NCBI RefSeq assembly: GCF_900111765.1
Contig: NZ_FOIB01000001.1
Location: 620,001-684,000, forward strand
DNA length: 64,000 nt
Direction of reading: 5' to 3'
From: Myxococcus fulvus
Lineage (GTDB): Bacteria; Myxococcota; Myxococcia; Myxococcales; Myxococcaceae
The position numbers and the translations under genes are program-made. Positions 16,520 to 25,707 of this stretch are shown here, one piece after another; positions within the stretch are counted from its first letter, which is position 1, and each line of letters begins with the position of its first letter. A model generated the notes under the pieces. It was given only the letters and a program-made list of their open reading frames with translations, was not told the DNA's origin and ran no database searches.

Positions 16520-17760
16520 GGCTGCCACGCACCGAAGCCCGTCAGCTTCGCGCCACCCTGCGACTCACGCTTGCCCTTGGACGAGACGCGATAGGTGAAG
16601 TCCGACATCGGCTCGAACCGCGCCTCGTGCGCCAGCCCGCCGAGCGTCTTCTCCCACGGGTCCGCGGCGAACAGCAGCGTGCGCACCTGCTTGGCGTTCG
16701 TCGGACCCTCGTTGGCGTCCACCTGGAGCACCGGCACCCGCTTGGTGCCCACCGCCAGCGTCTCGCGCACGGCCGGCGCCGAGTTGGGAACCACGGGCGG
16801 CCACTGCTTGGGCTCCATGCCCAGCGAGATGAACGACAGCAGCACCTCCTCCAGTGGCATCACGCTCGCCTGCGAGAAGTCCTGGCACGGCGCCTCGTCC
16901 GTCGCGGGGTTCACCGGCGCCTCCGTGCGCAGCACGTAGCCGGCCTCCGCCGACTGGCACGTGCGCAGCACCGTCTTCGTGCCCTCCGACTCCATCTCCC
17001 GGTCGAACCACGTGCCGGGACCCAGCGGCCACTCCAGGTCCGGCGCCATGCCCGCGCCCTCCTTGCCCTGGCGCACCGACACCAGCGTGAGCTGATGGCT
17101 GCCCGCGCCGCCGAAGCCCGACAGCGTGGTGCTCGCGTCGAGCAGCCCGTTCGTCAGGTACAGCGGCCCCGCGTCCACCGCGTACAGTCGGTTCTCCAGC
17201 GGACCATCCACCGGACGATTGTCGCGCAGATAACGCTTCGCCTCCCACGTGCGGCCCGCGGCCATGGGCTGCTCGGACGTCGCGGTGCCCTCGCGCGCCA
17301 CCTCCAGCGGACGGGAGGCCTCCACGCGCATGGGAATCGTCAGCCGCCGCGACAGCCGGGGCTGCGTCAGCTCACCGCCCTTGTCGCTCTGGAGCGTCAA
17401 CGTCAGCCACACGCGCGAGCTCTCCACCGCGGCGACCTCCAACGTCAGCTGGCCCGCCGCGGCCGACCCACCCTGCGCGTCGCGCGGCGGCGTGCGAATC
17501 GCGGAGAACGAATAGACGACCTGGTCGCCCACCCGGGCGCGGTGCCAGGCGGAGGTCCCCTTCGTCGGGCCAGGAGCCTCGGGCGCGGCGGTACCCGTGG
17601 GCGTGTCCGTGGCGCTCCCGGACGTGCCGCCTTGCGTCACCGGCACACCGTCAGTGGGGCTCGCGGCGCGGGGCTTCGTGCTCTCACAGCCGGAGCCGAG
17701 CGTCAGCGCCGCGCACACGAGCGCGGAGCGGGACAGGAAGGAAGCGGAGGGCTTTCGCAT
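16516..17760 (-). CDS. Lipoprotein of unknown function
   Basis: 414 residues. The signal peptide ends in LTLGSGC, a lipobox, followed by a 50-residue Ser/Thr/Pro/Gly-rich linker and a large beta-rich domain starting WHRARVGDQVVYSFSAI. Two Cys residues (RTCQSAEAG and APCQDFS) could pair. It is probably a periplasm-facing or surface lipoprotein. Its stop overlaps the start of the DUF4286 gene, so the two form an operon. No biochemical function is recognised. Confidence 0.75.
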   Translation of the reverse strand: MRKPSASFLSRSALVCAALTLGSGCESTKPRAASPTDGVPVTQGGTSGSATDTPTGTAAPEAPGPTKGTSAWHRARVGDQVVYSFSAIRTPPRDAQGGSAAAGQLTLEVAAVESSRVWLTLTLQSDKGGELTQPRLSRRLTIPMRVEASRPLEVAREGTATSEQPMAAGRTWEAKRYLRDNRPVDGPLENRLYAVDAGPLYLTNGLLDASTTLSGFGGAGSHQLTLVSVRQGKEGAGMAPDLEWPLGPGTWFDREMESEGTKTVLRTCQSAEAGYVLRTEAPVNPATDEAPCQDFSQASVMPLEEVLLSFISLGMEPKQWPPVVPNSAPAVRETLAVGTKRVPVLQVDANEGPTNAKQVRTLLFAADPWEKTLGGLAHEARFEPMSDFTYRVSSKGKRESQGGAKLTGFGAWQP

Positions 17761-17868
17761 TCGGGCGTCACCTCACGAGAAGGGCCTTGCGCGGCATTGC
17801 GCGACCCCAGGCGGGGCTTGATACACCGGGGGACAGGTCATCCCCAACTTCCTGGAGTTTCCGCGCTC

Positions 17869-19878
17869 ATGCCCACATCACTGTCCATCCGCCGGGTCGT
17901 CCTCTACAAGCATGGCGTCGGGTACTTCGAGCGCCGGGGGAGCGTGACGGGCAGCGACACCCTGCACCTGGACTTCAAGGCGCGGGACATGAACGACGTG
18001 CTGAAGTCGCTGACGGTGCTGGACCTGTCGGGCGGCTCGGTGTCGGCGGTGAGCTACGACTCGACGAAGCCGCTGGAGCAACTGCTCGCGGAGGCCACCA
18101 TCCGCATCCCGGAGGACGGCAGCCTCACGGCGCTGCTCGGGCAGATCAAGGGTGCGCGCGTGCGGGCGCGCGTGGGTGGCGGTCAGGTGGAGGGCGCCAT
18201 CATCGGCCTGGAGTCGCTCGCGGTGGCCGCGGGGGAGACGAGCGTGGTGCGCCCCTTCTTGTCGCTGCTGGTGGGCGCGTCGCTGCGCACGTTCGACGTG
18301 CTGGACATCACCGAGCTGGAGTTCCTCGACGAGGCGGTGCGCAAGGATTTGGAGTTCTATCTGGCCACGGTGCTGTCCTCGTACAAGAAGGACAGCAAGC
18401 GCATGAGCATCCTCACCGCGGGCGAGGGCGAGCGCGAGGTGTTCGTCAGCTACGTGGTGGAAGCGCCGGTGTGGAAGACGAGCTACCGCATCCTCCTGGA
18501 CGAGGGCGAGTCGCCGCTCTTGCAAGGCTGGGCGCTGGTGGACAACACGGGGGACGAGGACTGGGTGGACGTGGAGCTGGCGCTCGTCGCGGGCCTGCCG
18601 GTGTCCTTCGTGCACGACCTCTACAACCCCCGCTACATGAAGCGCCCCGTGGTGGAGGTGAGGACGGAGGCCGCCGCCGCGCCGGTGATTCCGGAGGAGA
18701 GCTACGCGAGCGCCCCGGCCGTGATGGATGAGGAGCGTGAGGCCATGCCGATGATGGCCGAGATGGCGCCCGCGCCGGCGATGGCGCCGGGCCGCTCGCT
18801 CAAGCGCAGTAAAGGTGGAGCGAGCTCCGGTGGCCCTGGCGGTCCTCGGCTGCGCGACGTGCTCGAGCAGCAGGGCGCGAAGGTGACGACGCTGACCAAG
18901 GACGTGGGGGACTTGTTCGAGTACGGCGTGGACCGGCCGGTGACGGTGCACCGCAACCAGAGCGCGCTGGTGCCCATCCTGCACAAGCCGTTCGAGGGGC
19001 GTCGGGTGCTGCTCTACAACCGGGCCACGCGCGAGAAGAACCCGATGGCGTGCATCGAGCTGAAGAACACCACGGGCCTGACGCTGGAGGGTGGCCCGGT
19101 GACGGTGACGGAGGACGAGCGCTACGTGGGCGAGGCGATGCTCGACACGATGAAGCCGCAGGATACGCGCTTCGTGCCGTACGCGGTGGAGCTGGGCTGC
19201 GTCGTCTCCGTGGAGGAGGGCGCCGAGGACGGGCCCGTCTTCCGCGTGGTGGTGAGCCACGGCAGCCTGATGGCGGAGTACCACAACGTGCGGCGCACGA
19301 CGTACGTGGTGCGCAACAAGGCGCCCCGGCCGCAGGTGCTGTTCATCGAGCACCCGCGCATCGGCTGGGAGCTGGCCAAGGACATGCCCGCGCCCGAGGA
19401 GACCACGGACGGCTTCTGGCGCTTCAAGCGGACGCTGGCCGCGGGAGCGCAGGAGACGTTCGTGGTGTCCGAGCGCACCACGGGCCACCGGCACTACGCG
19501 CTGTCCTCGGTGGGGCCGGACGACGTGGCCTTCTTCCTGTCGCAGCGCTACGTGGACAAGGCGATGTCGGACGCGCTGCGGGAGGTGATTGCCATCCGCG
19601 AGCGCGTGGCCACGCTCACGCGCGACGAGCAGCAGCTCACACAGGAGCGCGCGCAGCTCTTCAAGGACCAGGAGCGCATCCGCTCCAACATCGAGTCGCT
19701 CAAGAGCGGCGTGTCGCAGCGGGAGCTGGCCGAGCGCTTCGTGGCCAAGCTCAACGAGCAGGAGGACCGGCTGGAGGCGATCGCCCGCGAGCTGGAGCGG
19801 CTGGCGAAGGAGCGACAGGCGGCGCAGGAGGAGCTGCACCGCCGCGTCCAGTCGCTCAGCCTGGTGTCGAACCTCTAA
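17869..19878 (+). CDS. DUF4139 domain-containing protein
   Basis: 669 residues from ATG 17869. The N-terminal half (VVLYKHGVGYFERRG, then the block ending WKTSYRILLDE) and the C-terminal immunoglobulin-like part match DUF4139 proteins. A Met/Pro/Ala-rich, Ser/Gly/Lys-containing insert of about 65 residues (about 265-330) joins the halves. Residues about 560-665 form a long coiled coil (TLTRDEQQLTQERAQLF onward). There is no signal peptide. The biochemical role of DUF4139 is not established. It starts about 110 bases from the divergent lipoprotein gene. Confidence 0.82.
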   Translation: MPTSLSIRRVVLYKHGVGYFERRGSVTGSDTLHLDFKARDMNDVLKSLTVLDLSGGSVSAVSYDSTKPLEQLLAEATIRIPEDGSLTALLGQIKGARVRARVGGGQVEGAIIGLESLAVAAGETSVVRPFLSLLVGASLRTFDVLDITELEFLDEAVRKDLEFYLATVLSSYKKDSKRMSILTAGEGEREVFVSYVVEAPVWKTSYRILLDEGESPLLQGWALVDNTGDEDWVDVELALVAGLPVSFVHDLYNPRYMKRPVVEVRTEAAAAPVIPEESYASAPAVMDEEREAMPMMAEMAPAPAMAPGRSLKRSKGGASSGGPGGPRLRDVLEQQGAKVTTLTKDVGDLFEYGVDRPVTVHRNQSALVPILHKPFEGRRVLLYNRATREKNPMACIELKNTTGLTLEGGPVTVTEDERYVGEAMLDTMKPQDTRFVPYAVELGCVVSVEEGAEDGPVFRVVVSHGSLMAEYHNVRRTTYVVRNKAPRPQVLFIEHPRIGWELAKDMPAPEETTDGFWRFKRTLAAGAQETFVVSERTTGHRHYALSSVGPDDVAFFLSQRYVDKAMSDALREVIAIRERVATLTRDEQQLTQERAQLFKDQERIRSNIESLKSGVSQRELAERFVAKLNEQEDRLEAIARELERLAKERQAAQEELHRRVQSLSLVSNL

Positions 19879-19885
19879 TCACAGC

Positions 19886-21568
19886 TCACGGGGTGGCGCG
19901 GTGGACTTCATCACCGCCCACCACGGTGAGGTGGACCTGGGCGCCGGGCAGCTCGGAGACGGGCGCGTCCACGGGGTCCACGGACAGGGCGACGAAGTCC
20001 GCGTCCATGCCGGGCTGCAGGCGGCCGCGGCGCGCCTCGGCGAAGGAGGCGTAGGCGGCGCCCACGGTGAAGCCCTCCAGGGCCTCCTGTCCGCTGAGGC
20101 GCTGGTCGGCGTACCAGCCGCCCTCGGGCGTGCCGCGCGCGTCCTGGCGCGTGCGCGCGGCGTAGAGGCCGGCGAGCACGTCGGGGCGCTCCACGGGGAA
20201 GTCGCTGCCCAGGGTGAGCACGGCGCCGGAGGACTTCAGGCGCTGCCACGCGTAGGCGCCGCGGATGCGCTCGGGGCCCACGCGCGCCTCGGCCCAGGGC
20301 ATGTCGCTGGTGGCGTGCGTGGGCTGCACGCTGGCGATGAGGCCGATGCGGCCCAGGCGGGTGATGTCGTCCAGGCCCATGATTTGCGCGTGCTCCACGC
20401 GGTGGCGGCCCGCTTGGGTGGACGTGGCCTGCATCGCGCGCGCGAGGGTGTCGAGCACCAGCGTGTTGGCGCGGTCGCCGATGGCGTGGGTGCAGACCTG
20501 GAAGCCGGCGCGCATGAAGTCGGTGACGCGCTTCTCGTACTCCTCGGGGGTGAGGAGCAGGAGGCCCCGGTGGCCGGGCTCGTCGCTGTAGTCCTGGTGC
20601 AGGGCGGCGCCTCGGCTGCCGAGCGCTCCGTCCAGCACGAGCTTCACCGCGCGCAGGGTGAGGCGCTCGCCCTGGTAGGGGCCCATGCGCAGGAACTCGG
20701 CGCGCTCGGGGGCCTGGCCGTCGGCCATGGCGTAGACGCGCAGGGGCAGCTTGCCTTCCTTGTCCATGCGCTGGAGCAACTGGAAGGTGGCCAGGTCCAT
20801 GCCGGCGTCGTGCACGCCGGTGAGGCCCACGCGCGCGGCGCGGTTGAGGGCGGCGGTGAGCTGCGCGGTGCGCTCGGCCTCGGTGAGGGGCGGCAGCACG
20901 GCGTGAATCAGGCCGATGGCGTTGTCGACGAGGATGCCGGTGGGCTCGCCGCTGGCGTCGCGGAGGATGCGGCCGCCGTTGGGGTCCTGGGTGGCGCGGG
21001 TGATGTTCGCGCGGCGCAGCGCCTCGCTGTTGACCCAGGCGGCGTGGCCGTCGATGCGCGTGAGGTACACGGGCGTGCGCGGGTGTTTGGCGTCGAGGTC
21101 CTGTCGGGTGGGGAAGGTCTTCTCGGGCCAGTCGTTCTGGTCCCAGCCTTGTCCGACGAGCCACTCGCCCTGGTAGGAGGTGCTCGGCGCGTTGGCGACG
21201 CGGGCGAGCGCCTCCTCCTTGGTGGTGGCGCCGAGCAGGGTGACGGTGGCCTCCCACTGACCGAGCGAGGACAGGTGTCCATGCGAGTCGGTGAGGCCGG
21301 GGACGATGGTGGCGGTGCCCAGGTCGACGACGCGGGCGCCGGGACCGGCGGCGGCGAGGACTTCGTCACGGGTGCCGGTGGCGAGCACCTTTCCGTCGCG
21401 GACGGCGAGGGCCTCGACGACGGGGCGGCCCGGGTCGAGGGTACGCACGCGCGCCGCCACATAGACGGAGGTGCCCGAGGGGTCCGGGCGCGGAGTGTTC
21501 CGCGTGCAGCCGCCGAGGAGGGAGAGGAGCAGTACCGCACCGAGGAGCCCGCCGATTCGTCGCAGCAT
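19886..21568 (-). CDS. YtcJ-like amidohydrolase lipoprotein
   Basis: 560 residues from the ATG at 21568-21566. The signal peptide ends in LLSLLGGC, a lipobox, so it is membrane-anchored outside the cytoplasm. It belongs to the amidohydrolase superfamily: the first metal motif DSHGHL follows VPGLTD, later ligands are in VCTHAIGDRANT and RVEHAQIM, and the final Asp is in GSDFPVE. The C-terminal GADADF-like segment (QPGMDADFVALSVDP) is typical. Relatives hydrolyse formamide or amide bonds, but the substrate here is unknown. The convergent DUF4139 gene ends 8 bases away. Confidence 0.88.
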   Translation of the reverse strand: MLRRIGGLLGAVLLLSLLGGCTRNTPRPDPSGTSVYVAARVRTLDPGRPVVEALAVRDGKVLATGTRDEVLAAAGPGARVVDLGTATIVPGLTDSHGHLSSLGQWEATVTLLGATTKEEALARVANAPSTSYQGEWLVGQGWDQNDWPEKTFPTRQDLDAKHPRTPVYLTRIDGHAAWVNSEALRRANITRATQDPNGGRILRDASGEPTGILVDNAIGLIHAVLPPLTEAERTAQLTAALNRAARVGLTGVHDAGMDLATFQLLQRMDKEGKLPLRVYAMADGQAPERAEFLRMGPYQGERLTLRAVKLVLDGALGSRGAALHQDYSDEPGHRGLLLLTPEEYEKRVTDFMRAGFQVCTHAIGDRANTLVLDTLARAMQATSTQAGRHRVEHAQIMGLDDITRLGRIGLIASVQPTHATSDMPWAEARVGPERIRGAYAWQRLKSSGAVLTLGSDFPVERPDVLAGLYAARTRQDARGTPEGGWYADQRLSGQEALEGFTVGAAYASFAEARRGRLQPGMDADFVALSVDPVDAPVSELPGAQVHLTVVGGDEVHRATP

Positions 21569-21690
21569 CGTTTCGCGCACCTGTCTGGATGAATGGGCCG
21601 CCCCGAGCCTGGGGCGGGCGCGCGACACTCTGGCGCACCCGGTGGTCGGGGGCCAGTCTGCTCACGAAGACCGAGCGTTCGGCATGGGCC

Positions 21691-22152
21691 CTAGTCGTTC
21701 TGGAGCCAGTAGAGCTTGTCTCCACTGGCCAACGCCCTGGAGAGGAACTCCTGGAGTGACGCGGCCACCTGTCGGACCTGCGGATAGGTCTCGTGGTACG
21801 CGTCGAGCATTGGATACGGCGCGGACCGGGACACATCGACGAGGATGAAGTCACTGTCCTGGCAGTCCACCAGCGTCCACCAACTGGTGGGGCCCATGCT
21901 GTCGTCGTCGACGTCGCGCATCCTCACGCGTGCGCGCGCAATCTCCGCGAGGGACTGGATGGAGTAGTTGGCATTGGGGAGCGGCCGGAACAGCTCCGCG
22001 CCGTTGCAGCGCAGATAGAGGGCACGCAGCTCGGGGCCGAGTTTCCAGCCGACGCGCGCCTCGAACTCGGCGATGTCGCGCTCCGTGGCGGGCGGGTGCG
22101 GGTAGTGCTCACGCACCACGGTGTCGATGAGTTGGTCGAGCGTCAGTGTCAC
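21691..22152 (-). CDS. SMI1/KNR4 (SUKH) family protein, possible orphan immunity protein
   Basis: 153 residues from GTG at 22152-22150; no convincing ribosome binding site. The N-terminal ATERDIAEFEARVGWKLGPE, followed by LRALYLRCNGAELF, is the characteristic SUKH start. Strands and a C-terminal helix (SLQEFLSRALASGD) follow. SUKH proteins are frequent immunity proteins against nuclease toxins, but no toxin gene is adjacent, so this may be an orphan immunity gene or have another regulatory role. Confidence 0.8.
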   Translation of the reverse strand: MTLTLDQLIDTVVREHYPHPPATERDIAEFEARVGWKLGPELRALYLRCNGAELFRPLPNANYSIQSLAEIARARVRMRDVDDDSMGPTSWWTLVDCQDSDFILVDVSRSAPYPMLDAYHETYPQVRQVAASLQEFLSRALASGDKLYWLQND

Positions 22153-22293
22153 AAGTCAGGAGCCTGTGGAGGACTATTCCCGGCCGTCAATGTCCGCAAT
22201 CAGTGGCAAGCATCCTCGCCCGTTGATGAGTCATGGACGCAAGGCCTTCCACCTGAGTCCGCCCCATCTCGTGGACTGCTAGCGTGCGCTCAC

Positions 22294-23214
22294 ATGGACA
22301 CCGACACCCCCGCGCTCGCCTCGTTGTCCATTCCCCTGGCGTCGCTGCGCATGCAGGCATTGGAGGCAGGGCCCGCGGACGGTCCGCTCATCCTCCTGCT
22401 GCACGGCTTCCCCGAGCTGTCGGAGAGCTGGCGTGACGTGCTGCCCGTGCTCGGCGCGGCGGGCTATCACGCTGTGGCCCCCGACCTGCGCGGCTATGGC
22501 GGCACGGACCGTCCCCGGCAAGGCTACGACCTCGACACGCTCGCCGAGGACATCTACCAGCTCGCCCGCCACCTCCAGCCCGACCGCCCCATCCACCTCG
22601 TGGGCCACGACTGGGGCGGCGGCATCGCCTACCACGTGGCCGCCACCCGTCCCGACATCGTCGCCACCCTCACCGTCGTCAACTGCCCCCACCCCTCCGT
22701 CCTGCTGCGCCGCATCTGGCGCCCCGCCCAGCTGCGCCGCTCCTGGTACATGTTCTTCTTCCAGCTCCCCTGGCTCCCCGAGCGCACCCTGTCCGCGAAC
22801 AACGGCGCCCGCGTCCCGCGCCTCATCCGCGCGGGCATGGCCCGCGACTCCCAGGTCAGCGACGCGCGCCTCGCCCCCTACGCCCAGAACCTCTCCCACC
22901 CGGACGCCGCCCGCGCCGCCGTGGATTACTACCGCCAGTCCTTCCGCGACCTCCTCACCCCCAACGGCGCCCGCCGCCTCCTCCGGGGCTACCCCCGCAT
23001 CCGCGCCCCCTTCCGCCTGGTCTGGGCCGAAGAGGACCGCGCCCTGGGCCGCGAGCTCACCGAGGACCTGGAACCCTGGTTCGAGCTGCCTCCCCAGGTG
23101 CGCTTCCTCCCAGGCGTGGGCCACTTCGCCCCCCTGGAGGCTCCCGCCCTGGTTTCCGCGCAGATCCTCGAACACGTGGGCACACACCCGCCCCAGCCCA
23201 TACGCCGAGCGTAG
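22294..23214 (+). CDS. Alpha/beta hydrolase, epoxide hydrolase-like
   Basis: 306 residues from ATG 22294, with no clear ribosome binding site. It has the oxyanion motif HGFPE and the nucleophile elbow GHDWGG with Asp as nucleophile, as in epoxide hydrolases and haloalkane dehalogenases. A lid follows containing WYMFFFQLPWLPE, then the catalytic His in PGVGHFAPLEAP. Ring-opening tyrosines of epoxide hydrolases cannot be assigned with confidence. Probably cytosolic. Confidence 0.85.
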   Translation: MDTDTPALASLSIPLASLRMQALEAGPADGPLILLLHGFPELSESWRDVLPVLGAAGYHAVAPDLRGYGGTDRPRQGYDLDTLAEDIYQLARHLQPDRPIHLVGHDWGGGIAYHVAATRPDIVATLTVVNCPHPSVLLRRIWRPAQLRRSWYMFFFQLPWLPERTLSANNGARVPRLIRAGMARDSQVSDARLAPYAQNLSHPDAARAAVDYYRQSFRDLLTPNGARRLLRGYPRIRAPFRLVWAEEDRALGRELTEDLEPWFELPPQVRFLPGVGHFAPLEAPALVSAQILEHVGTHPPQPIRRA

Positions 23215-23322
23215 ACCGCCGCGATGAGATGGTTGTCCCCGGCAACCTTCCCCCCGGGGACTTGGCGACGGGGCAGCGGTGAGGGATGTTCCGGCCGTCT
23301 CACATTCCCTGGAGTCAAGCGC

Positions 23323-23850
23323 ATGAACCCGTCCCAGTCCCGCCTCGGGGCGTTGTCGTTGCTCGTCGTCGCCGCCCTCTGTCTGACCTCCGCCACCGGC
23401 TGCGCCGGCCGCCGCCGCGAGGCCTTCCTCAACGACAAGGCGCGCACCCACGTCTACCGCAAGCCCGCCGCCGAGGTCTGGCCGCAGGCCATCGCCCTCC
23501 TCAAGGAGAAGGGCTACTCCATGCGCGCGGGCAAGGACGGCTTCGAGGCGTCCACCGAGTGGCTCATGCACGGCGCCCCCTCGTCGCTGGGCACCACCCA
23601 GGTGCGCTACCTGGTGAAGGCCGTCGAGCGCGGGCCCGGCCAGTGCGCCATCGAGTACTACAAGCAGCTGTCCACCGAGTCCCGCGGCGCCCAGAGCGGC
23701 GGCCGTCAGCAGTCGGAGTTCAACGACCCGGCCCCTCGCGCCGACGGCACCACCTTCAACCGCGACCCGGAGATGGAGTGGGAGCTCCTGCAGAAGGTGG
23801 ACGCCGAGTCGGCCACCTCGCTGCGCGCCGAGGCGGACAAGATTCAGTAA
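23323..23850 (+). CDS. Lipoprotein of unknown function
   Basis: 175 residues from ATG 23323, with TGGAG 9 bases upstream. The signal peptide ends in LTSATGC, a lipobox. The mature protein contains a compact alpha/beta segment (AEVWPQAIALLKEKGYSM, then VRYLVKAVERG) of the kind seen in small outer-membrane lipoproteins that fold like BamC/NlpB or DUF-type domains. It ends in a charged tail rich in Glu and Asp. No specific family assigned. It is convergent with the ribonuclease Z gene. Confidence 0.72.
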   Translation: MNPSQSRLGALSLLVVAALCLTSATGCAGRRREAFLNDKARTHVYRKPAAEVWPQAIALLKEKGYSMRAGKDGFEASTEWLMHGAPSSLGTTQVRYLVKAVERGPGQCAIEYYKQLSTESRGAQSGGRQQSEFNDPAPRADGTTFNRDPEMEWELLQKVDAESATSLRAEADKIQ

Positions 23851-23874
23851 CGAAGCCCGCGGAGCCGCCGCGCG

Positions 23875-24798
23875 TCAGTCGCGCAGCGGCAGCTCCAGGG
23901 TGAAGCCGTCGTACGCCACCTCACAGGGCCCCTTGTACTCCTCGCGCGCCTGCGTGAGCAGCTTCGCGGGGTCCGTGTCGTGGCGGCTGGACAGGTGGGT
24001 GAGCACCAGCCGGCGTGCTCCCGCCTCCCTCGCCACCCGCGCCGCCTCGCGCGCCGTGGAGTGATGCGTCTCCAGCGCCCGCGCCTGCTCGTCGTCGGAG
24101 AAGGTGGACTCGTGGATGAGCAGGTCCGCGTCCTGGGCCGCCTTCACCACCGCGGCGCACGGCCGTGTGTCCCCGGAGATGACCAGCTTGCGCCCCGGCC
24201 GCGGCGCGCCCAGCACGTCCTCGGGCTTCACCACGCGCCCATCCTCCAGCGTGACGCTCTCGCCCTTCTGCAGCTTGCCGAAGTGGGGCCCCGGCGGCAC
24301 GCCCAGCTCGCGCGCCTTCTCCAGGTTGAAGCGCCCCGGCCGCTCGTCCTCCACCAGCGCGTACGCCAGCGCGTTGATGCGGTGGTCCACGCCGATGGCG
24401 TGCAGCGCGTACCCGTTGCGCCGCACCACGTCGCCGTCCTTCACCTCGTGGATTTCGACGGGGAAGGACATGGCCTCCACGCCCAGGTGCACCGCCTGGT
24501 GCAACAGGCGCCGGGCCGGCGGCGGGCCGTACAGGTGGATGGCGTGCTCGCGCCCCATCATCCCCAGCGTGCGCAAAAAGCCGATGATTCCCAGGTAGTG
24601 GTCGGCGTGGAAGTGCGTGAAGAAGACCGCGTCCACCGTGAAGCCGGTGCCGAAGCGCACCATCTGCCGCTGGCTGCCCTCGCCGCAGTCGAACAGCAAC
24701 AGGTCCGTGTCCGCCTTCACCGCGAGGCCCGACAGGTTGCGGTGCAGGGTGGGCTGGGCGGCGGAGGTGCCGAGGAAGGTGAGCCTGAGGAGGGACAT
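23875..24798 (-). CDS. rnz: Ribonuclease Z (tRNA 3' endonuclease)
   Basis: 307 residues from the ATG at 24798-24796, normal length for the short bacterial form. It cleaves the 3' trailer of tRNA precursors. It has the FLGTSAAQPT start, LLFDCGEGSQRQM, the zinc motif HFHADH at residues 62-67, SGDTRPC and the late HESTF and LTHLSSRH segments, all diagnostic. Zinc ligands all appear present. It is divergently transcribed from the DUF2293 gene. Confidence 0.95.
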   Translation of the reverse strand: MSLLRLTFLGTSAAQPTLHRNLSGLAVKADTDLLLFDCGEGSQRQMVRFGTGFTVDAVFFTHFHADHYLGIIGFLRTLGMMGREHAIHLYGPPPARRLLHQAVHLGVEAMSFPVEIHEVKDGDVVRRNGYALHAIGVDHRINALAYALVEDERPGRFNLEKARELGVPPGPHFGKLQKGESVTLEDGRVVKPEDVLGAPRPGRKLVISGDTRPCAAVVKAAQDADLLIHESTFSDDEQARALETHHSTAREAARVAREAGARRLVLTHLSSRHDTDPAKLLTQAREEYKGPCEVAYDGFTLELPLRD

Positions 24799-24913
24799 GC
24801 CGGCACTTCCCACGCGAAGAGTGTCTCCCGCGCCCGGACCGCCAGGGCGCGAGGCGCCATTTAGCAGGCTTTGGACCCGCCCGTGCTATGTGAGCCGCCC
24901 CCCAGACACCGCC

Positions 24914-25612
24914 ATGCCCGAATCCCTGACGTTCGCCCCCACCTCGGACCCCCGCCGCGTGCGCGCCCCGGATGGTCGCGTGCTCTCCGTGCCGGAGGGC
25001 TGGGTCCTGCTTCCCCCCGGTGACGCCGGCCTCACCCGCCGCGTGAAGGCCGCGGGCCCCACCTGGACGGTGGTGGAGAAGGTGGGCCGCAAGCTCTTCT
25101 CCAAGGGCGTGTGGGCCCCCGAGTCGCACATCCTCCAGGCCAAGGCCGCGCTGGACGCCGAGCGCGCCACCCCCGCCTACGCCAAGAAGCTGGCCGCCGG
25201 CCGCGACCGCCGCGCCCGCGAGCAGGAGCAGTACGAGGTCGACTTCGCCAACAGCGTGCTGCGCTTCCTCGCCTTCTCCCCCGCGTGGATTCCCCATGCC
25301 AAGCGGCTGGCGGTGCTCGTCTCCGCGCACGCCACCCCCGTGGGCAGCGGCACCGTGGCCCGCACGGAGCGCATCCCCGTGGAGCGCCGCGCCGAGGCCG
25401 CCGTCATCGCCTGGATGCGCCACCAGACGACCCAGTACGACGACATGAGCATCGCCCGCGTGAAGGGCGCCCGGCGCGAGGTGCGCCGCGAGCTGGCGGA
25501 GATCTCCCGCGCCGTGCTGGACCTGCACCGCCGCGACGTGCCCCACGGCCCTGCCGCGTGTCCGCTGTGCACCGCCCTGTCACGTGTGGGAGCGGGTACT
25601 CCCCAGCCGTGA
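24914..25612 (+). CDS. DUF2293 domain-containing protein
   Basis: 232 residues from ATG 24914. The C-terminal part with GSGTVARTERIPVERRAEAA and AWMRHQTTQYD is the DUF2293 signature. It is very basic and probably binds RNA or DNA, though this is unproven. The N-terminal half is a separate small domain with DPRRVRAPDGRVLSVPEGW and many Lys/Arg residues. A CPLC pair near the C terminus might bind metal or form a disulfide. The start is close to the predicted transcription start and lacks a ribosome binding site. Confidence 0.75.
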   Translation: MPESLTFAPTSDPRRVRAPDGRVLSVPEGWVLLPPGDAGLTRRVKAAGPTWTVVEKVGRKLFSKGVWAPESHILQAKAALDAERATPAYAKKLAAGRDRRAREQEQYEVDFANSVLRFLAFSPAWIPHAKRLAVLVSAHATPVGSGTVARTERIPVERRAEAAVIAWMRHQTTQYDDMSIARVKGARREVRRELAEISRAVLDLHRRDVPHGPAACPLCTALSRVGAGTPQP

Positions 25613-25667
25613 GTCTGGCCTCGCAGGTGTACTGACGGTGGGGTTTCTGACCCGCCGTTCACTCACA

Positions 25668-25697
25668 TTGCGTGATTACTGACTGGCGGGTTAGTAA
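25668..25697 (+). promoter_or_regulatory. Promoter and palindromic operator of the TetR-RND efflux operon
   Basis: TTACTGAC (25676-25683), a 6-base spacer and GTTAGTAA (25690-25697) form a near-perfect inverted repeat, typical of a TetR-family dimer site. A possible -35 TTGCGT (25668-25673) and -10 TAGTAA (25692-25697), 18 bases apart, overlap it. The regulator gene starts 10 bases downstream, so autorepression and control of the whole operon are likely. Confidence 0.55.
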
Positions 25698-25707
25698 CGG
25701 GTCCGTC

